Source: Phenylobacterium sp.
GTDB lineage: Bacteria > Pseudomonadota > Alphaproteobacteria > Caulobacterales > Caulobacteraceae
Length of the DNA: 64,000 nucleotides
Assembly (NCBI RefSeq): GCF_030651185.1
Contig: NZ_JAUSCJ010000012.1
Location: 62,001-126,000, forward strand
Direction: 5' to 3'
Part shown: piece after piece, positions 9,206 to 17,131 of the stretch
How positions within the stretch are numbered: position 1 is the stretch's first letter
How the letters are laid out: every line of letters starts with the position of its first letter
Made by a program: the position numbers and the translations under genes
Notes under the pieces: model-generated
The model's database searches: none
What the model was told of the DNA's origin: nothing
The model's input: only the letters and a program-made list of their open reading frames with translations

Positions 9206-10342
9206 ATGCTGCTGCCCGTCAGCGACTTCTCCGCTTCGGGCTACCGGTCGCTCAGGCAGATCGCCTATCCGGTCTCCAACCTGGAGGTCTTCGTCGGCGC
9301 CAACGGGGTCGGCAAGTCCAACCTCTATCGGGCCCTGGAACTGCTGCGGGCGGCGGCCACCAACACCCTTGGGGCCGAGCTGGCCCGCGAGGGCATGGCG
9401 GCGGCCTTCTGGGCTGGGACGCGGCAGAAGAACCAGCCGGCGCGGATGAGCTTCTCGGTGGACCTGTCCGTGCCGGGCCGACCCGGCGTCGGCTATCGCT
9501 ACGAGGTGGAGGTAGGCTTCCCCTTCCCGACCTCGCCGGCCTTCGAGACCGAGCCGCAGATCAAGACCGAGCAGCTGTCCCATCTGAGCGGGGGCCGGCC
9601 CGTGCGGCTGCTGGACCGCAAGAACGCCTCTGTGATGGCCCGTGACGAGGACGGCCGGCCGCAGGAGCTGGATATCGACCTTCTGGCCTCGGAGACCGTG
9701 CTGGCGCGGCTGGAGGACCCCGGCAAGTATCCGGGCCTGGATATCGTGCGGCGCACCCTGCTGGAGTGGCGGTTCTATCACGACCTGCGCACCGATGCCG
9801 CCTCGCCCCTGCGGCGGCCCTGCACGGCGGTGGCCAGCCCGACCCTGACCTCGGACGGCTCCAACCTGGCGGCGGTGTTCGCCACCCTGGCCCATATCCG
9901 CCAGGACACGGCGGATCTCGACGCGGTGATCGATCAGGCGTTTCCCGGCGCGCGGCTGGTGGTTCCGCAGCCGGACCGGACGGCCAGTTTCGGCATGAGC
10001 TTCCCGGACTTTCCCAGGCGCGTGTTCGAGGCCGCCGAGCTTTCGGACGGCACCCTGAAGTTCCTGGCCCTGGCCGGCGCCCTGATGGCCTACCGCCTGC
10101 CGGCCTTCGTGGCCCTGAACGAGCCCGAGTCCAGCCTGCATCCGGCGCTGATGACGCCCCTGGCGCGGCTGGTGGGCCAGGCCTCGGAGCGGTCGCAGGT
10201 CTGGCTGGTCACCCACTCCGAGGCCCTGGCCGCGCAGATCGCGGCGACCACTGTGGGCACGGTGCGGACCGTCACCAAGCAGGACGGCGCCACCACCATC
10301 GAGGGCCTGACCCGGCTGGGGACCTTCCGCGAGGATGACTGA
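9206..10342 (+). CDS. AAA family ATPase (SMC/RecF-like, predicted COG4637 type)
   Basis: 378 residues with an ABC/SMC-like ATPase core. Walker A is GANGVGKSN near residue 32, the ABC-like signature is LSDGTLKFLALAGAL, and Walker B is VALNEPESSLHP, followed by a switch histidine in WLVTHSEALA. No long coiled coil is present, so it is a compact single-domain ATPase. It starts six bases after topA stops and may be co-transcribed. No nuclease partner typical of OLD or Wadjet-like systems is beside it, so I do not assign a defence role. Confidence 0.82.
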   Translation: MLLPVSDFSASGYRSLRQIAYPVSNLEVFVGANGVGKSNLYRALELLRAAATNTLGAELAREGMAAAFWAGTRQKNQPARMSFSVDLSVPGRPGVGYRYEVEVGFPFPTSPAFETEPQIKTEQLSHLSGGRPVRLLDRKNASVMARDEDGRPQELDIDLLASETVLARLEDPGKYPGLDIVRRTLLEWRFYHDLRTDAASPLRRPCTAVASPTLTSDGSNLAAVFATLAHIRQDTADLDAVIDQAFPGARLVVPQPDRTASFGMSFPDFPRRVFEAAELSDGTLKFLALAGALMAYRLPAFVALNEPESSLHPALMTPLARLVGQASERSQVWLVTHSEALAAQIAATTVGTVRTVTKQDGATTIEGLTRLGTFREDD

Positions 10343-10405
10343 GGGTCAGGCTTTACAGGCCCCGCCCCTCCCCTAGAGTTCACCCAACAGGTCGGGAGGA
10401 CACCC

Positions 10406-10807
10406 ATGAAACTTCAAGGCGGATGCTACTGCGGCGCTCTGCGCTATGAGGCCGAGGGCGAGCCGATGATGCAGGCCCAATGCCACTGCCGGGAGTGCCA
10501 GCACATCAGCGGCGGCTCGCCCAACGTGTTCATGGCCATGCCCATCCCCGGGTTCCACTACACCAAGGGGACCCCCAAGAGCTTCACCCGCGCCGATCTG
10601 GAGCGCCCGGTCACCCGGGAATTCTGCGCCGAGTGCGGATCCCATATCCTGGCCCGCTCGCCGGGCTTCCCGGCGGTGATCCTCAAGGTCGGCTCCCTCG
10701 ACGATCCCAGCGTGTTCACCCCAGGCATGGCGATCTTCACGGTGGACAAGCAGGCCTTCCACCACGTGCCGGACGGCATTCCGAGCTTCGAGCGGCTGCC
10801 GGGCTAG
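10406..10807 (+). CDS. GFA/CENP-V family zinc-binding protein
   Basis: 133 residues with the cysteine pattern of the GFA (glutathione-dependent formaldehyde-activating-like) fold: GGCYCGALRY, CHCRECQ and FCAECGSH, which bind two zinc ions. Family members include a formaldehyde-glutathione adduct enzyme, but most are uncharacterised, so substrate cannot be assigned. ATG 10406 is preceded by GGGAGGACACCC, a good Shine-Dalgarno sequence. It lies between an AAA ATPase and rnr without functional hints from either. Confidence 0.9.
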   Translation: MKLQGGCYCGALRYEAEGEPMMQAQCHCRECQHISGGSPNVFMAMPIPGFHYTKGTPKSFTRADLERPVTREFCAECGSHILARSPGFPAVILKVGSLDDPSVFTPGMAIFTVDKQAFHHVPDGIPSFERLPG

Positions 10808-10860
10808 ACCGGGCCCAGGATTGGGGAGGCGAGGTCGGCCGTTCCACGTTACAAGGCGGC

Positions 10861-13170
10861 ATGCCCAAGACCCGCGCGCCCAAGTCGTCCCGCTTCAAGT
10901 CCGCCGCCGCCAAGCCGACCCAGGGTCTGCCCGACCGCGAGACCCTGCTGAAGTACATCCGCGAGGCGGGTGAGACCGACAAGGCCGAGATCGCCAAGGC
11001 CTTCGGGCTGAAGGGCGCCGACCGCAAGGCCCTGCGCGAGATGCTCAAGGAGCTGCAGGAGGGCGGCGAGCTGGGCCGCCGCGGCCGCCGGGGCCTGGCC
11101 CAGGCCGGCGCCCTGCCCCCGGTGGGGGTGGTGGACGTCATCGAGAAGGACACCGACGGCGACCTGATGGTCCGCCTGACCAAGGGCGACGACACCGCCC
11201 TGGTGCGCCTGGCTCCGGGACGGGCCGATCCCACCGGGCCTGCGCCCGGCATCGGCGACCGCCTGCTGGTGCGGTTCGAGACCCTGGAGAACGGCGAGAC
11301 CGAGGCCCGGCTGATCAAGAAGCTGGGGGCCAGCGTCCACAAGATCCTGGGGGTGATCCGCAAGTCCAACCGCGAGGTTCGCGTCGAGCCGGTGGACCGC
11401 AAGTCCAAGGAAAGCCTGATCCTCACCGATCCCAAGGCCCAGGAGCTGCGGGACGGCGACCTGGTCCTGGCCCAGGTCGGCACGTCCGAGCAGCGTTACG
11501 GACCGAAGCGCGGCAAGCTGCTGGAGGTGGTGGGCCGCGAGGACCAGCCCCGCGCCGCCTCGCTGATCGCCATCCACTCCCACGGCATCCCGACGGGCTT
11601 CCCGGCGGCCGCGGAGGCCGAGGCCGAAGCCGCCCAGCCGCCGACCCTGAGCGGACGCGAGGACCTGCGCCAGGTCCCCCTGATCACCATCGATCCCCCG
11701 GACGCCCGCGACCACGACGACGCGGTCTATGCCGAGCCCGACACCGACGCCGGAAACAAGGACGGCTGGGTCGTCTGGGTCGCCATCGCCGATGTCGCCG
11801 CCTATGTGCGCCCCGGCTCGTCCCTGGACGTCACGGCCCGCGAGAAGGCCAACAGCGTCTATTTCCCCGACCGGGTGGAGCCGATGCTGCCCGAGCGGCT
11901 GTCGGCGGGTCTGTGCTCCCTGCGCGAGGGTGAGAACCGCGCCTGCCTGGCCGTGCGGATGGTGTTCGACAAGTCGGGCCGCAAGAAGGGCCACAAGTTC
12001 GTGCGCGGCCTGATGCGCTCGGCCGCCAAGCTCTCCTACGAGCAGGCCCAGGCCGCCATCGACGGCGAGGCCGACGATGTGACCGGACCGCTGCTGGCGC
12101 CCATCCTGGAGCCCCTGTGGGCCGCCTACCGGTGCATGCTGCAGGGAAGGCTCGCCCGCTCGCCCCTGGCCATCGAAAGCGCCGAGCGCCGCATCCTGAT
12201 CAACCCGCAGGGCGAGATCACCGCCATCACCCCGCGCGCGGCCCTCGAGGCCCACAAGCTGATCGAGGAGATGATGGTGCAGGCCAATGTCTGCGCCGCC
12301 GAGACGCTGGAGGCCAAGAAGACCCCGCTGATCTACCGGATCCACGACACGCCGAGCCAGGAGAAGGTGCAGTCCCTGGCCGAGTTCCTGGCCACCCTGG
12401 ACATCCCCTGGAACAAGGGCGAGGCGCCGCGCACCGAGCGATTCAACAAGCTGCTGGCCGAGACCCGCGAGGGGCCGAACGCCGACATCATCAACGAGGT
12501 GGTGCTGCGCAGCCAGATGCAGGCGATCTATTCCACCGAGAACATCGGCCACTTTGGTTTGAACCTGGCGCGCTACGCCCACTTCACCTCGCCGATCCGG
12601 CGCTATGCCGACCTGATCGTGCACCGAGGGCTGATCCGGTCGCTGGGCTTGGGCGACGACGGGTTGAGCGACCAGGATATCAGCCAGATGAAGTCCACGG
12701 CCGAGCAGATCACCGTGGCTGAGCGGCGAGCCATGGCCGCCGAGCGCGACGCCACCGACCGCTACGTCGCCGCCTTCCTGGCCGATCGTGTGGGGGCGAC
12801 CTTCGCCGGCCGGATCACCGGGGTGACGCGGTTCGGACTGTTCATCCGCCTGGCCGAGACCGGCGCCGACGGCCTGGTCCCGGTCTCCCGGCTGGGGGGC
12901 GAGTTCTTCATCCATGACGACCGCAGCCACGCCCTGGTGGGGGAACGCTCCGGCGCCCGCTGGCCGCTGGGCATGCAGGTGGAGGTCAAGCTGGTGGAGG
13001 CCACCCCGATCACCGGGGGCCTGCTGTTCGAGATGCTCAGCGAGCCGCAGCCCCGCGATCCCAACGCCGCCCGGCCGCGCCTGGGCGCCATCCGCCGCAA
13101 CCCCGGCTCCTTCGACGCCAAGCGCAAGGGTGGGCCGCCCAAGGGGGTTCGGAAGGGCAAGCGGCGCTAG
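10861..13170 (+). CDS. rnr: Ribonuclease R
   Basis: 769-residue 3'-5' exoribonuclease that degrades structured RNA. The order is an N-terminal winged-helix (LLKYIREAGETDKAEIAKAF), two cold-shock domains, the RNB catalytic domain with TIDPPDARDHDDAVYA (the metal-binding aspartates), HFTSPIRRYADLIVHR, a C-terminal S1 domain (FAGRITGVTRFGLFIRL) and a basic tail ending KGVRKGKRR. ATG 10861 fits the family; the frame is open much further upstream but that part overlaps the GFA gene and is not protein-like. Confidence 0.96.
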   Translation: MPKTRAPKSSRFKSAAAKPTQGLPDRETLLKYIREAGETDKAEIAKAFGLKGADRKALREMLKELQEGGELGRRGRRGLAQAGALPPVGVVDVIEKDTDGDLMVRLTKGDDTALVRLAPGRADPTGPAPGIGDRLLVRFETLENGETEARLIKKLGASVHKILGVIRKSNREVRVEPVDRKSKESLILTDPKAQELRDGDLVLAQVGTSEQRYGPKRGKLLEVVGREDQPRAASLIAIHSHGIPTGFPAAAEAEAEAAQPPTLSGREDLRQVPLITIDPPDARDHDDAVYAEPDTDAGNKDGWVVWVAIADVAAYVRPGSSLDVTAREKANSVYFPDRVEPMLPERLSAGLCSLREGENRACLAVRMVFDKSGRKKGHKFVRGLMRSAAKLSYEQAQAAIDGEADDVTGPLLAPILEPLWAAYRCMLQGRLARSPLAIESAERRILINPQGEITAITPRAALEAHKLIEEMMVQANVCAAETLEAKKTPLIYRIHDTPSQEKVQSLAEFLATLDIPWNKGEAPRTERFNKLLAETREGPNADIINEVVLRSQMQAIYSTENIGHFGLNLARYAHFTSPIRRYADLIVHRGLIRSLGLGDDGLSDQDISQMKSTAEQITVAERRAMAAERDATDRYVAAFLADRVGATFAGRITGVTRFGLFIRLAETGADGLVPVSRLGGEFFIHDDRSHALVGERSGARWPLGMQVEVKLVEATPITGGLLFEMLSEPQPRDPNAARPRLGAIRRNPGSFDAKRKGGPPKGVRKGKRR

Positions 13171-13233
13171 GCCGCACGAATTGACCTAACGGCAGGCTTC
13201 CCAGGCGGGCGGCCTGGGTCATACAGTTGTTTG

Positions 13234-13965
13234 ATGTCAGAGAGTCAGAACGAATCCGAGAACCCGCTGGGCGGCCGCGGCAATGGCGGCGGTCCGCCCC
13301 GCAAGCCCGGTCAGAAGGCCGTGCGTCCCCGCGACGCCGCCACCCTGATCATCGTGCGCCGCGACGCCGCCAAGCCGCGCCTGCTGATGGGCAGGCGGGC
13401 CAAGGGCCACGACTTCATGCCCGACAAGTGGGTGTTCCCGGGCGGCCGAATCGACCGTTCGGACTTCAGCGCCCCCTACGCCACCGACCTGACGCCGGAG
13501 GTGACCGCCAAGCTCACCTACAACACGCCTGAGCGGCGGGCGCGGGCCCTGGCTCTGACCGCCATCCGCGAGACCTTCGAGGAGGCCGGCCTGCTGCTGG
13601 CCAAGAAGGCCCCTGAGCGGCCTGGCGCCGGTCCCTGGCGGGAGTTCCTGCAGCAGGGCGCCGCGCCGGACCTCGCGGCCATGCAGTTCGTCGCCCGCGC
13701 CGTCACCCCGCCGATGGTGGGCAAGCGCTTCGACGCCCGCTTCTTCATGGCCGAGGCCGACCGGCTGATCAGCCTGGAGCGCCAGGCCGACTGCGGCGAG
13801 CTGGACGAGATCGCCTGGGTGGACCTGGACGAGGCCCTGGCGCTCGACCTGCCCAGCGTCACCCGGTTTGTGGTGCGCGAGGTGGCCCACCGCCTTGAGG
13901 TTCCCGAGCGGCCGATCCCCTATATGCGCTTCGTCCGCAAGGGCTCGCAGATCACTCATATCTAG
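13234..13965 (+). CDS. NUDIX hydrolase
   Basis: 243 residues. The NUDIX signature is split over an insertion: GGRIDRSDFS begins the box and RETFEEAGLLL completes it near residues 112-122 with the REXXEE core. The WVFPGG start of the fold is present. An N-terminal disordered glycine-rich region (residues 1-30) is unusual. NUDIX enzymes cleave nucleoside diphosphates linked to another group; substrate unknown. ATG 13234 was chosen over the TTG three bases before it. Confidence 0.88.
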   Translation: MSESQNESENPLGGRGNGGGPPRKPGQKAVRPRDAATLIIVRRDAAKPRLLMGRRAKGHDFMPDKWVFPGGRIDRSDFSAPYATDLTPEVTAKLTYNTPERRARALALTAIRETFEEAGLLLAKKAPERPGAGPWREFLQQGAAPDLAAMQFVARAVTPPMVGKRFDARFFMAEADRLISLERQADCGELDEIAWVDLDEALALDLPSVTRFVVREVAHRLEVPERPIPYMRFVRKGSQITHI

Positions 13966-13982
13966 GCGGCGCCTGGAGGCGA

Positions 13983-14010
13983 TTGACTTTGGGTTGCGGA
14001 TTCGTATTGT
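13983..14010 (+). promoter_or_regulatory. Candidate sigma-70 type promoter for rpmG
   Basis: TTGACT at 13983-13988 and TATTGT at 14005-14010 with a 16-base spacer lie 60 bases before the rpmG ATG, in the only non-coding stretch before that gene. A GATTC methylation-type site lies between the two boxes. The match is to the general sigma-70 consensus and is not verified. Confidence 0.4.
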
Positions 14011-14069
14011 CCGCGGCTCTTTAGAACCCAGCCGGCGCGACTGCGCAGCCGGCCGCGCGAGGACGTACC

Positions 14070-14237
14070 ATGGCGAAGCCCGCCTCAATTAAGATCCGCC
14101 TGAACTCGTCGGCCGACACCGGCTTCTTCTACGTGACGAAGAAGAACGCCCGCACCAAGACCGACAAGCTGGTCATGAAGAAATACGATCCCGTCGTGCG
14201 CAAGCACGTCGAGTTCAAGGAAGGCAAGATCAAGTAG
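14070..14237 (+). CDS. rpmG: 50S ribosomal protein L33
   Basis: 55-residue protein beginning [20 protein letters not shown], with the L33 core [10 protein letters not shown] and the basic C-terminus [11 protein letters not shown]. It is a component of the large ribosomal subunit near the E site. This version lacks the CxxC zinc pair, so it is the zinc-independent form. The gene has its own promoter-like sequence upstream and a strong intrinsic terminator 26 bases after the stop, so it is probably monocistronic. Confidence 0.96.
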   Translation: MAKPASIKIRLNSSADTGFFYVTKKNARTKTDKLVMKKYDPVVRKHVEFKEGKIK

Positions 14238-14262
14238 GTCTGCCGACCCACACGACAACACG

Positions 14263-14298
14263 AAAACGCCCGGTCGCGAGACCGGGCGTTTTTCGTTT
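14263..14298 (+). terminator. Intrinsic terminator of rpmG
   Basis: A perfect 13-bp stem (14263-14275 with 14280-14292) closes a GCGA tetraloop and is followed by a T-rich run (TTCGTTT, from 14292). It lies directly after rpmG. Confidence 0.92.
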
Positions 14299-14332
14299 GT
14301 CCTCAACCTGTTGCGCGACAGCGCCAACAGGT

Positions 14333-14442
14333 GTCATGCCGGTTTTCGCGAAGCGGAGGACCGGCGCCCATACTCACCGTTCCATCCTGCAAGCCCCGCG
14401 CATATGGGTCCCGGACAATCGCTGCGCGCTTTCCGGGATGAC
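14333..14442. repeat. Palindromic intergenic repeat, family A (copy 1)
   Basis: The outer ends GTCATGCCGG and CCGGGATGAC are inverted, and inside lie GCGCCCATA and TATGGGTCCC. The same arrangement of GTCAT-SCCGG ends with inner GGGACCCAT is found at 32206-32330 and 38494-38591. The element sits between the rpmG terminator and the pleD stop and has no coding capacity. Confidence 0.8.
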
Positions 14443-14468
14443 ACAGGTGGCGGAAGGCGTCGGCGGCC

Positions 14469-15833
14469 TCAGGCCGCGCGGGCGATGACCTTGTTGCGGC
14501 CCGAGGCCTTGGCCTCGTAGACGGCCTCGTCGGCGCGCTTGAGCAGGGATTCGGGCTTGTCCCCTGCCCCCAGGGTCGCGGCCACGCCGATGGAGATGGT
14601 GACGGTCAGCAGTTCCGAGCCGTTCATGACGCGGAACGGCGAGCCGGCCACGTGCAGCCGGATGCGCTCGGCGATGCGCTCGGCGTCCTCGATCTTGGTG
14701 TCTGGCATGACCACCACGAACTCCTCGCCGCCGTAGCGGCACGGCAGGTCAATGGCGCGCACATTGGAGGCCAGGCGCACGGCGAACTCGCGCAGCACCT
14801 CGTCGCCGACGTCGTGGCCGTAGCCGTCGTTGATCTTCTTGAAGTGGTCGATGTCGATCAGCAGGCAGGCGACCGGGTCGCCCCCGAGCGTGGCGCGCTT
14901 CACCAGGGCCTCGAGCTGCCCCACCATGTAGCGGCGGTTGTGTAGGCCGGTGAGCTGGTCGGTGACCGCCAGTTCCAGGGAGTGGTCGAGGTTGTCGCGC
15001 AGATAGTCGGTGTAGCGCTTGCGCCGGATCTGGGTCTTGGCGCGGGCCGACAGCTCCTGGGGGTCGATCGGCTTGGTCAGGATGTCGTTGACCCCGATCT
15101 CCAGGGCCTTCACCAGGCGCTGGCGCTCGTCAAAGTCGACGATGGCCAGGACCGGCAGGTGGCGCGTGGCCTCGTCGGAGCGGAGCTGGGCGGTGAAGCG
15201 CAGGCCGTCGAAGGATCTGGCGGCGGCGTTGACGATCACCAGGTCCACCGGACCCTTGGCGGTCATCAGGGCCTTTTCGGGGTCGCTCTCGATGATCGGG
15301 CGGTGCTCGATGGCCAGTTCGCTGGCGACGCGCTGGGCCTGGCGTTCGTGGTCGTCGACGATCAGCACCCGGCCGCCCGAACCGCCCAGGCGCGAGGCGG
15401 CGCCGGCGATGACGCCCATCCGGCGGCCCGAGGCCTCCCGATCGCGCAGTTCGTCGATCACCATCTTCAGGCGGGTCAGGCTGCGCACGCGGGCAAACAG
15501 CATGACGTCGTCGATGGGCTTGGTGAGGAATTCGTCGGCCCCGGCCTCAAGACCGGCGATGCGGTCGGCGCGGCCGTCCAGGGCCGTCACCAGCACCACC
15601 GGCACGTGGCGGGTCTCGGGATCGTCCTTCAGCCGGCGGCAGACCTGGAAGCCGTCCATGCCGGGCATCATGACGTCCAGCAGGACGATGTCGGGCTTTT
15701 CCTTGGCGGCGATGGCCAGTGCTGTCGGGCCGTCATAGGCGATGAGCACTTCGTAGTACTCGGCCGAGAGCTTGGCTTCGAGGAGGCGGACGTTGGCCTC
15801 GATGTCGTCGACAACCAGGATGCGCGCGGTCAT
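14469..15833 (-). CDS. pleD: Diguanylate cyclase response regulator PleD
   Basis: 454 residues, the same length as C. crescentus PleD. Domains: receiver 1 with phospho-acceptor Asp53 (LLDVMMPGMDG), a second degenerate receiver that serves as a dimerisation adaptor, and a C-terminal GGDEF domain with the active-site motif RYGGEEF. The allosteric inhibition site RAID lies exactly five residues before GGEEF, so feedback by c-di-GMP is expected. PleD makes c-di-GMP after phosphorylation at the swarmer-to-stalked transition. It follows divK after five bases and is presumably co-transcribed. Confidence 0.97.
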   Translation of the reverse strand: MTARILVVDDIEANVRLLEAKLSAEYYEVLIAYDGPTALAIAAKEKPDIVLLDVMMPGMDGFQVCRRLKDDPETRHVPVVLVTALDGRADRIAGLEAGADEFLTKPIDDVMLFARVRSLTRLKMVIDELRDREASGRRMGVIAGAASRLGGSGGRVLIVDDHERQAQRVASELAIEHRPIIESDPEKALMTAKGPVDLVIVNAAARSFDGLRFTAQLRSDEATRHLPVLAIVDFDERQRLVKALEIGVNDILTKPIDPQELSARAKTQIRRKRYTDYLRDNLDHSLELAVTDQLTGLHNRRYMVGQLEALVKRATLGGDPVACLLIDIDHFKKINDGYGHDVGDEVLREFAVRLASNVRAIDLPCRYGGEEFVVVMPDTKIEDAERIAERIRLHVAGSPFRVMNGSELLTVTISIGVAATLGAGDKPESLLKRADEAVYEAKASGRNKVIARAA

Positions 15834-15838
15834 GGCGG

Positions 15839-16204
15839 CTAACTCAACAGGCGGCGGATGGTGTCGAGGAAGTGCGACACCGAAATGGGTTTGGAGATGT
15901 AGGCCTCGCAGCCGCCCTCGCGGATACGCTCCTCATCCCCCTTCATGGCGAAGGCGGTGACGGCGACCACGGGGATGTGGGCCAGTTCGTCATCTTCCTT
16001 GAGCCACTTGGTGACCTCCAGGCCCGAGATCTCGGGGAGCTGGATGTCCATCAGGATCAGGTCCGGACGGTGTTCGCGGGCGAGCGCCAGCGCCTGCAAT
16101 CCCTCGCGGGTCTGCAGCGTTTCGTAGCCTTGGGCATCGAGCAGATCATGAAAGAGCTTCATGTTCAGCTCGTTATCCTCGACGATGAGGACCTTCTTGG
16201 CCAT
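15839..16204 (-). CDS. divK: Single-domain cell-cycle response regulator DivK
   Basis: 121-residue receiver domain without an output domain. Acidic pocket VEDNE near residues 8-12, phospho-acceptor Asp53 ([13 protein letters not shown]), the conserved Thr in VAVTAFAM and Lys in YISKPIS. In Caulobacter, DivK is phosphorylated by DivJ, dephosphorylated by PleC, and controls CckA through DivL, thereby setting CtrA activity. Its position immediately before pleD is the conserved Caulobacterales order. A CtrA-box-like sequence lies in the short gap upstream. Confidence 0.97.
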   Translation of the reverse strand: MAKKVLIVEDNELNMKLFHDLLDAQGYETLQTREGLQALALAREHRPDLILMDIQLPEISGLEVTKWLKEDDELAHIPVVAVTAFAMKGDEERIREGGCEAYISKPISVSHFLDTIRRLLS

Positions 16205-16278
16205 TTTCGTCTGACGATCCTTGGTCTGGCGAATCGGTAACCGACCTCACCTTGAGCCCCTTGATCCCACGGATATCC

Positions 16279-16294
16279 TTAAATCCACGTTAGT
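16279..16294. promoter_or_regulatory. Candidate CtrA box between divK and the HAD gene
   Basis: The sequence reads TTAA - seven bases - TTAGT, against the CtrA consensus TTAA-N7-TTAAC. It lies in the 107-base gap between divergent divK and the plus-strand HAD gene, 75 bases before the divK start. CtrA control of divK is known in C. crescentus; the site here is inferred from sequence similarity. Confidence 0.45.
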
Positions 16295-16311
16295 CGCATT
16301 CGGAGGCCCCC

Positions 16312-16962
16312 GTGGCCGAACCGCCCCGCGCCCCTCGGCTCACCGACCTGGGCGTCAAGACCGATAGACCGCTGCTGATCGTCGATGTCGACGAGGTGCT
16401 GGGCCTGTTCATGCAAGGCTTCGGGACCTTTCTGGAGGGCCGGGGTCTGGAGTTCCGGGTCGACAAGTTCGCGTTGTTTCAGAACATCTATCAGCCCGGC
16501 GAGAGCGAACACCTGGCGATCGAGGACGGACGTAAGCACTACGAGGACTTCTTTCGATACGGCTGCGGCGACATGACGCCCACGCCGGGGGGCGCCTTGG
16601 CCCTTTCATCGCTGTCGGAGCAGGCGGAGATCGTGATCCTGACCAATGCGCCGGGCCCCGCCCGCCTGGCCCGCGCCCGCTGGCTGGGCCGCCACGGCAT
16701 GGACTATCCGCTGATCCTCAATACCGGGCCCAAGGGGCCGCTGGCGGCGGGCCTGGCGTCCCAGGCGGGCGGGCCGTCGGTGTTCATCGACGACCTGATC
16801 TCAAACCTCGACTCCGTGGCGGAGTCGGCCCCGCAGGTGACGCGGTTCCAGCACGTGGCCGACATCCGGCTGCGCGCCCTGGCGCCTGCAAAGCCCGACC
16901 TGCACACGCGGATCGACGACTGGGCGGAACTGCGGGCGGCGATCGAACGGGTGATCGGCTAG
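16312..16962 (+). CDS. HAD-superfamily protein of unknown function
   Basis: 216 residues from a GTG start. HAD motif I is recognisable as LLIVDVDEVLGLF (two Asp with one residue between), motif II as VILTNAP, and motif IV as FIDD near the end. Motif I has Glu-Val where most phosphatases have Gly-Thr or Gly-Val, and the cap region contains FRVDKFALFQNIY. The gene is divergent from divK with a shared short regulatory gap. A role linked to cell-cycle signalling is only suggested by location. Confidence 0.75.
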   Translation: MAEPPRAPRLTDLGVKTDRPLLIVDVDEVLGLFMQGFGTFLEGRGLEFRVDKFALFQNIYQPGESEHLAIEDGRKHYEDFFRYGCGDMTPTPGGALALSSLSEQAEIVILTNAPGPARLARARWLGRHGMDYPLILNTGPKGPLAAGLASQAGGPSVFIDDLISNLDSVAESAPQVTRFQHVADIRLRALAPAKPDLHTRIDDWAELRAAIERVIG

Positions 16963-17077
16963 ACCCTTTCCGGATCAGGTTGAATCAACCTGATCGGATA
17001 AAAAGGGTCTATCTTCTTGAATCTTGAGCATGTCCGGGCGGCGAACCGGTTCCCACTTGCGCCTGACATGCTCTAGG
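16963..17077 (+). repeat. Two-hairpin intergenic repeat, family B (copy 1)
   Basis: Begins at the stop of the HAD gene. The first hairpin runs from AGACCCTTTCCGGATC to the inverse GGATAAAAAGGGTCT; the second from GAGCATGTC through GCGAACCGGTTCCCACTT to GACATGCTC. A second copy in reverse orientation is at 23551-23664. GAGCATG with a central GAACCGGTTC core recurs in alphaproteobacterial intergenic palindromes. Confidence 0.82.
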
Positions 17078-17101
17078 AACAAATCAGGTATATCTGCGCG
17101 C

Positions 17102-17131
17102 ATGACCGTCGCCGTGGAGACAAGGCCGTGA
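17102..17131 (+). other. Possible upstream ORF overlapping the dinB start
   Basis: An ATG at 17102 opens a nine-codon frame (MTVAVETRP) whose TGA overlaps the dinB GTG as GTGA. This arrangement could couple dinB translation to the short ORF. It may be chance; no Shine-Dalgarno is evident for it. Confidence 0.25.

Noticed and set aside
8240..10216. 658-codon minus-strand frame across topA and the AAA ATPase
   Set aside because: It crosses two certain genes on the other strand and has Gly/Leu/Gln-rich shadow composition with no domain.
9206..10342. Defence ATPase (OLD or Wadjet-like)
   Set aside because: No nuclease or accessory gene adjacent; neighbours are topA and a GFA protein.
10849..12930. 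693-codon minus-strand frame over rnr
   Set aside because: Antisense shadow of RNase R; no recognisable motif.
17040..17127. LexA box for dinB
   Set aside because: GAAC occurs twice but not in the GAAC-N7-GAAC arrangement.
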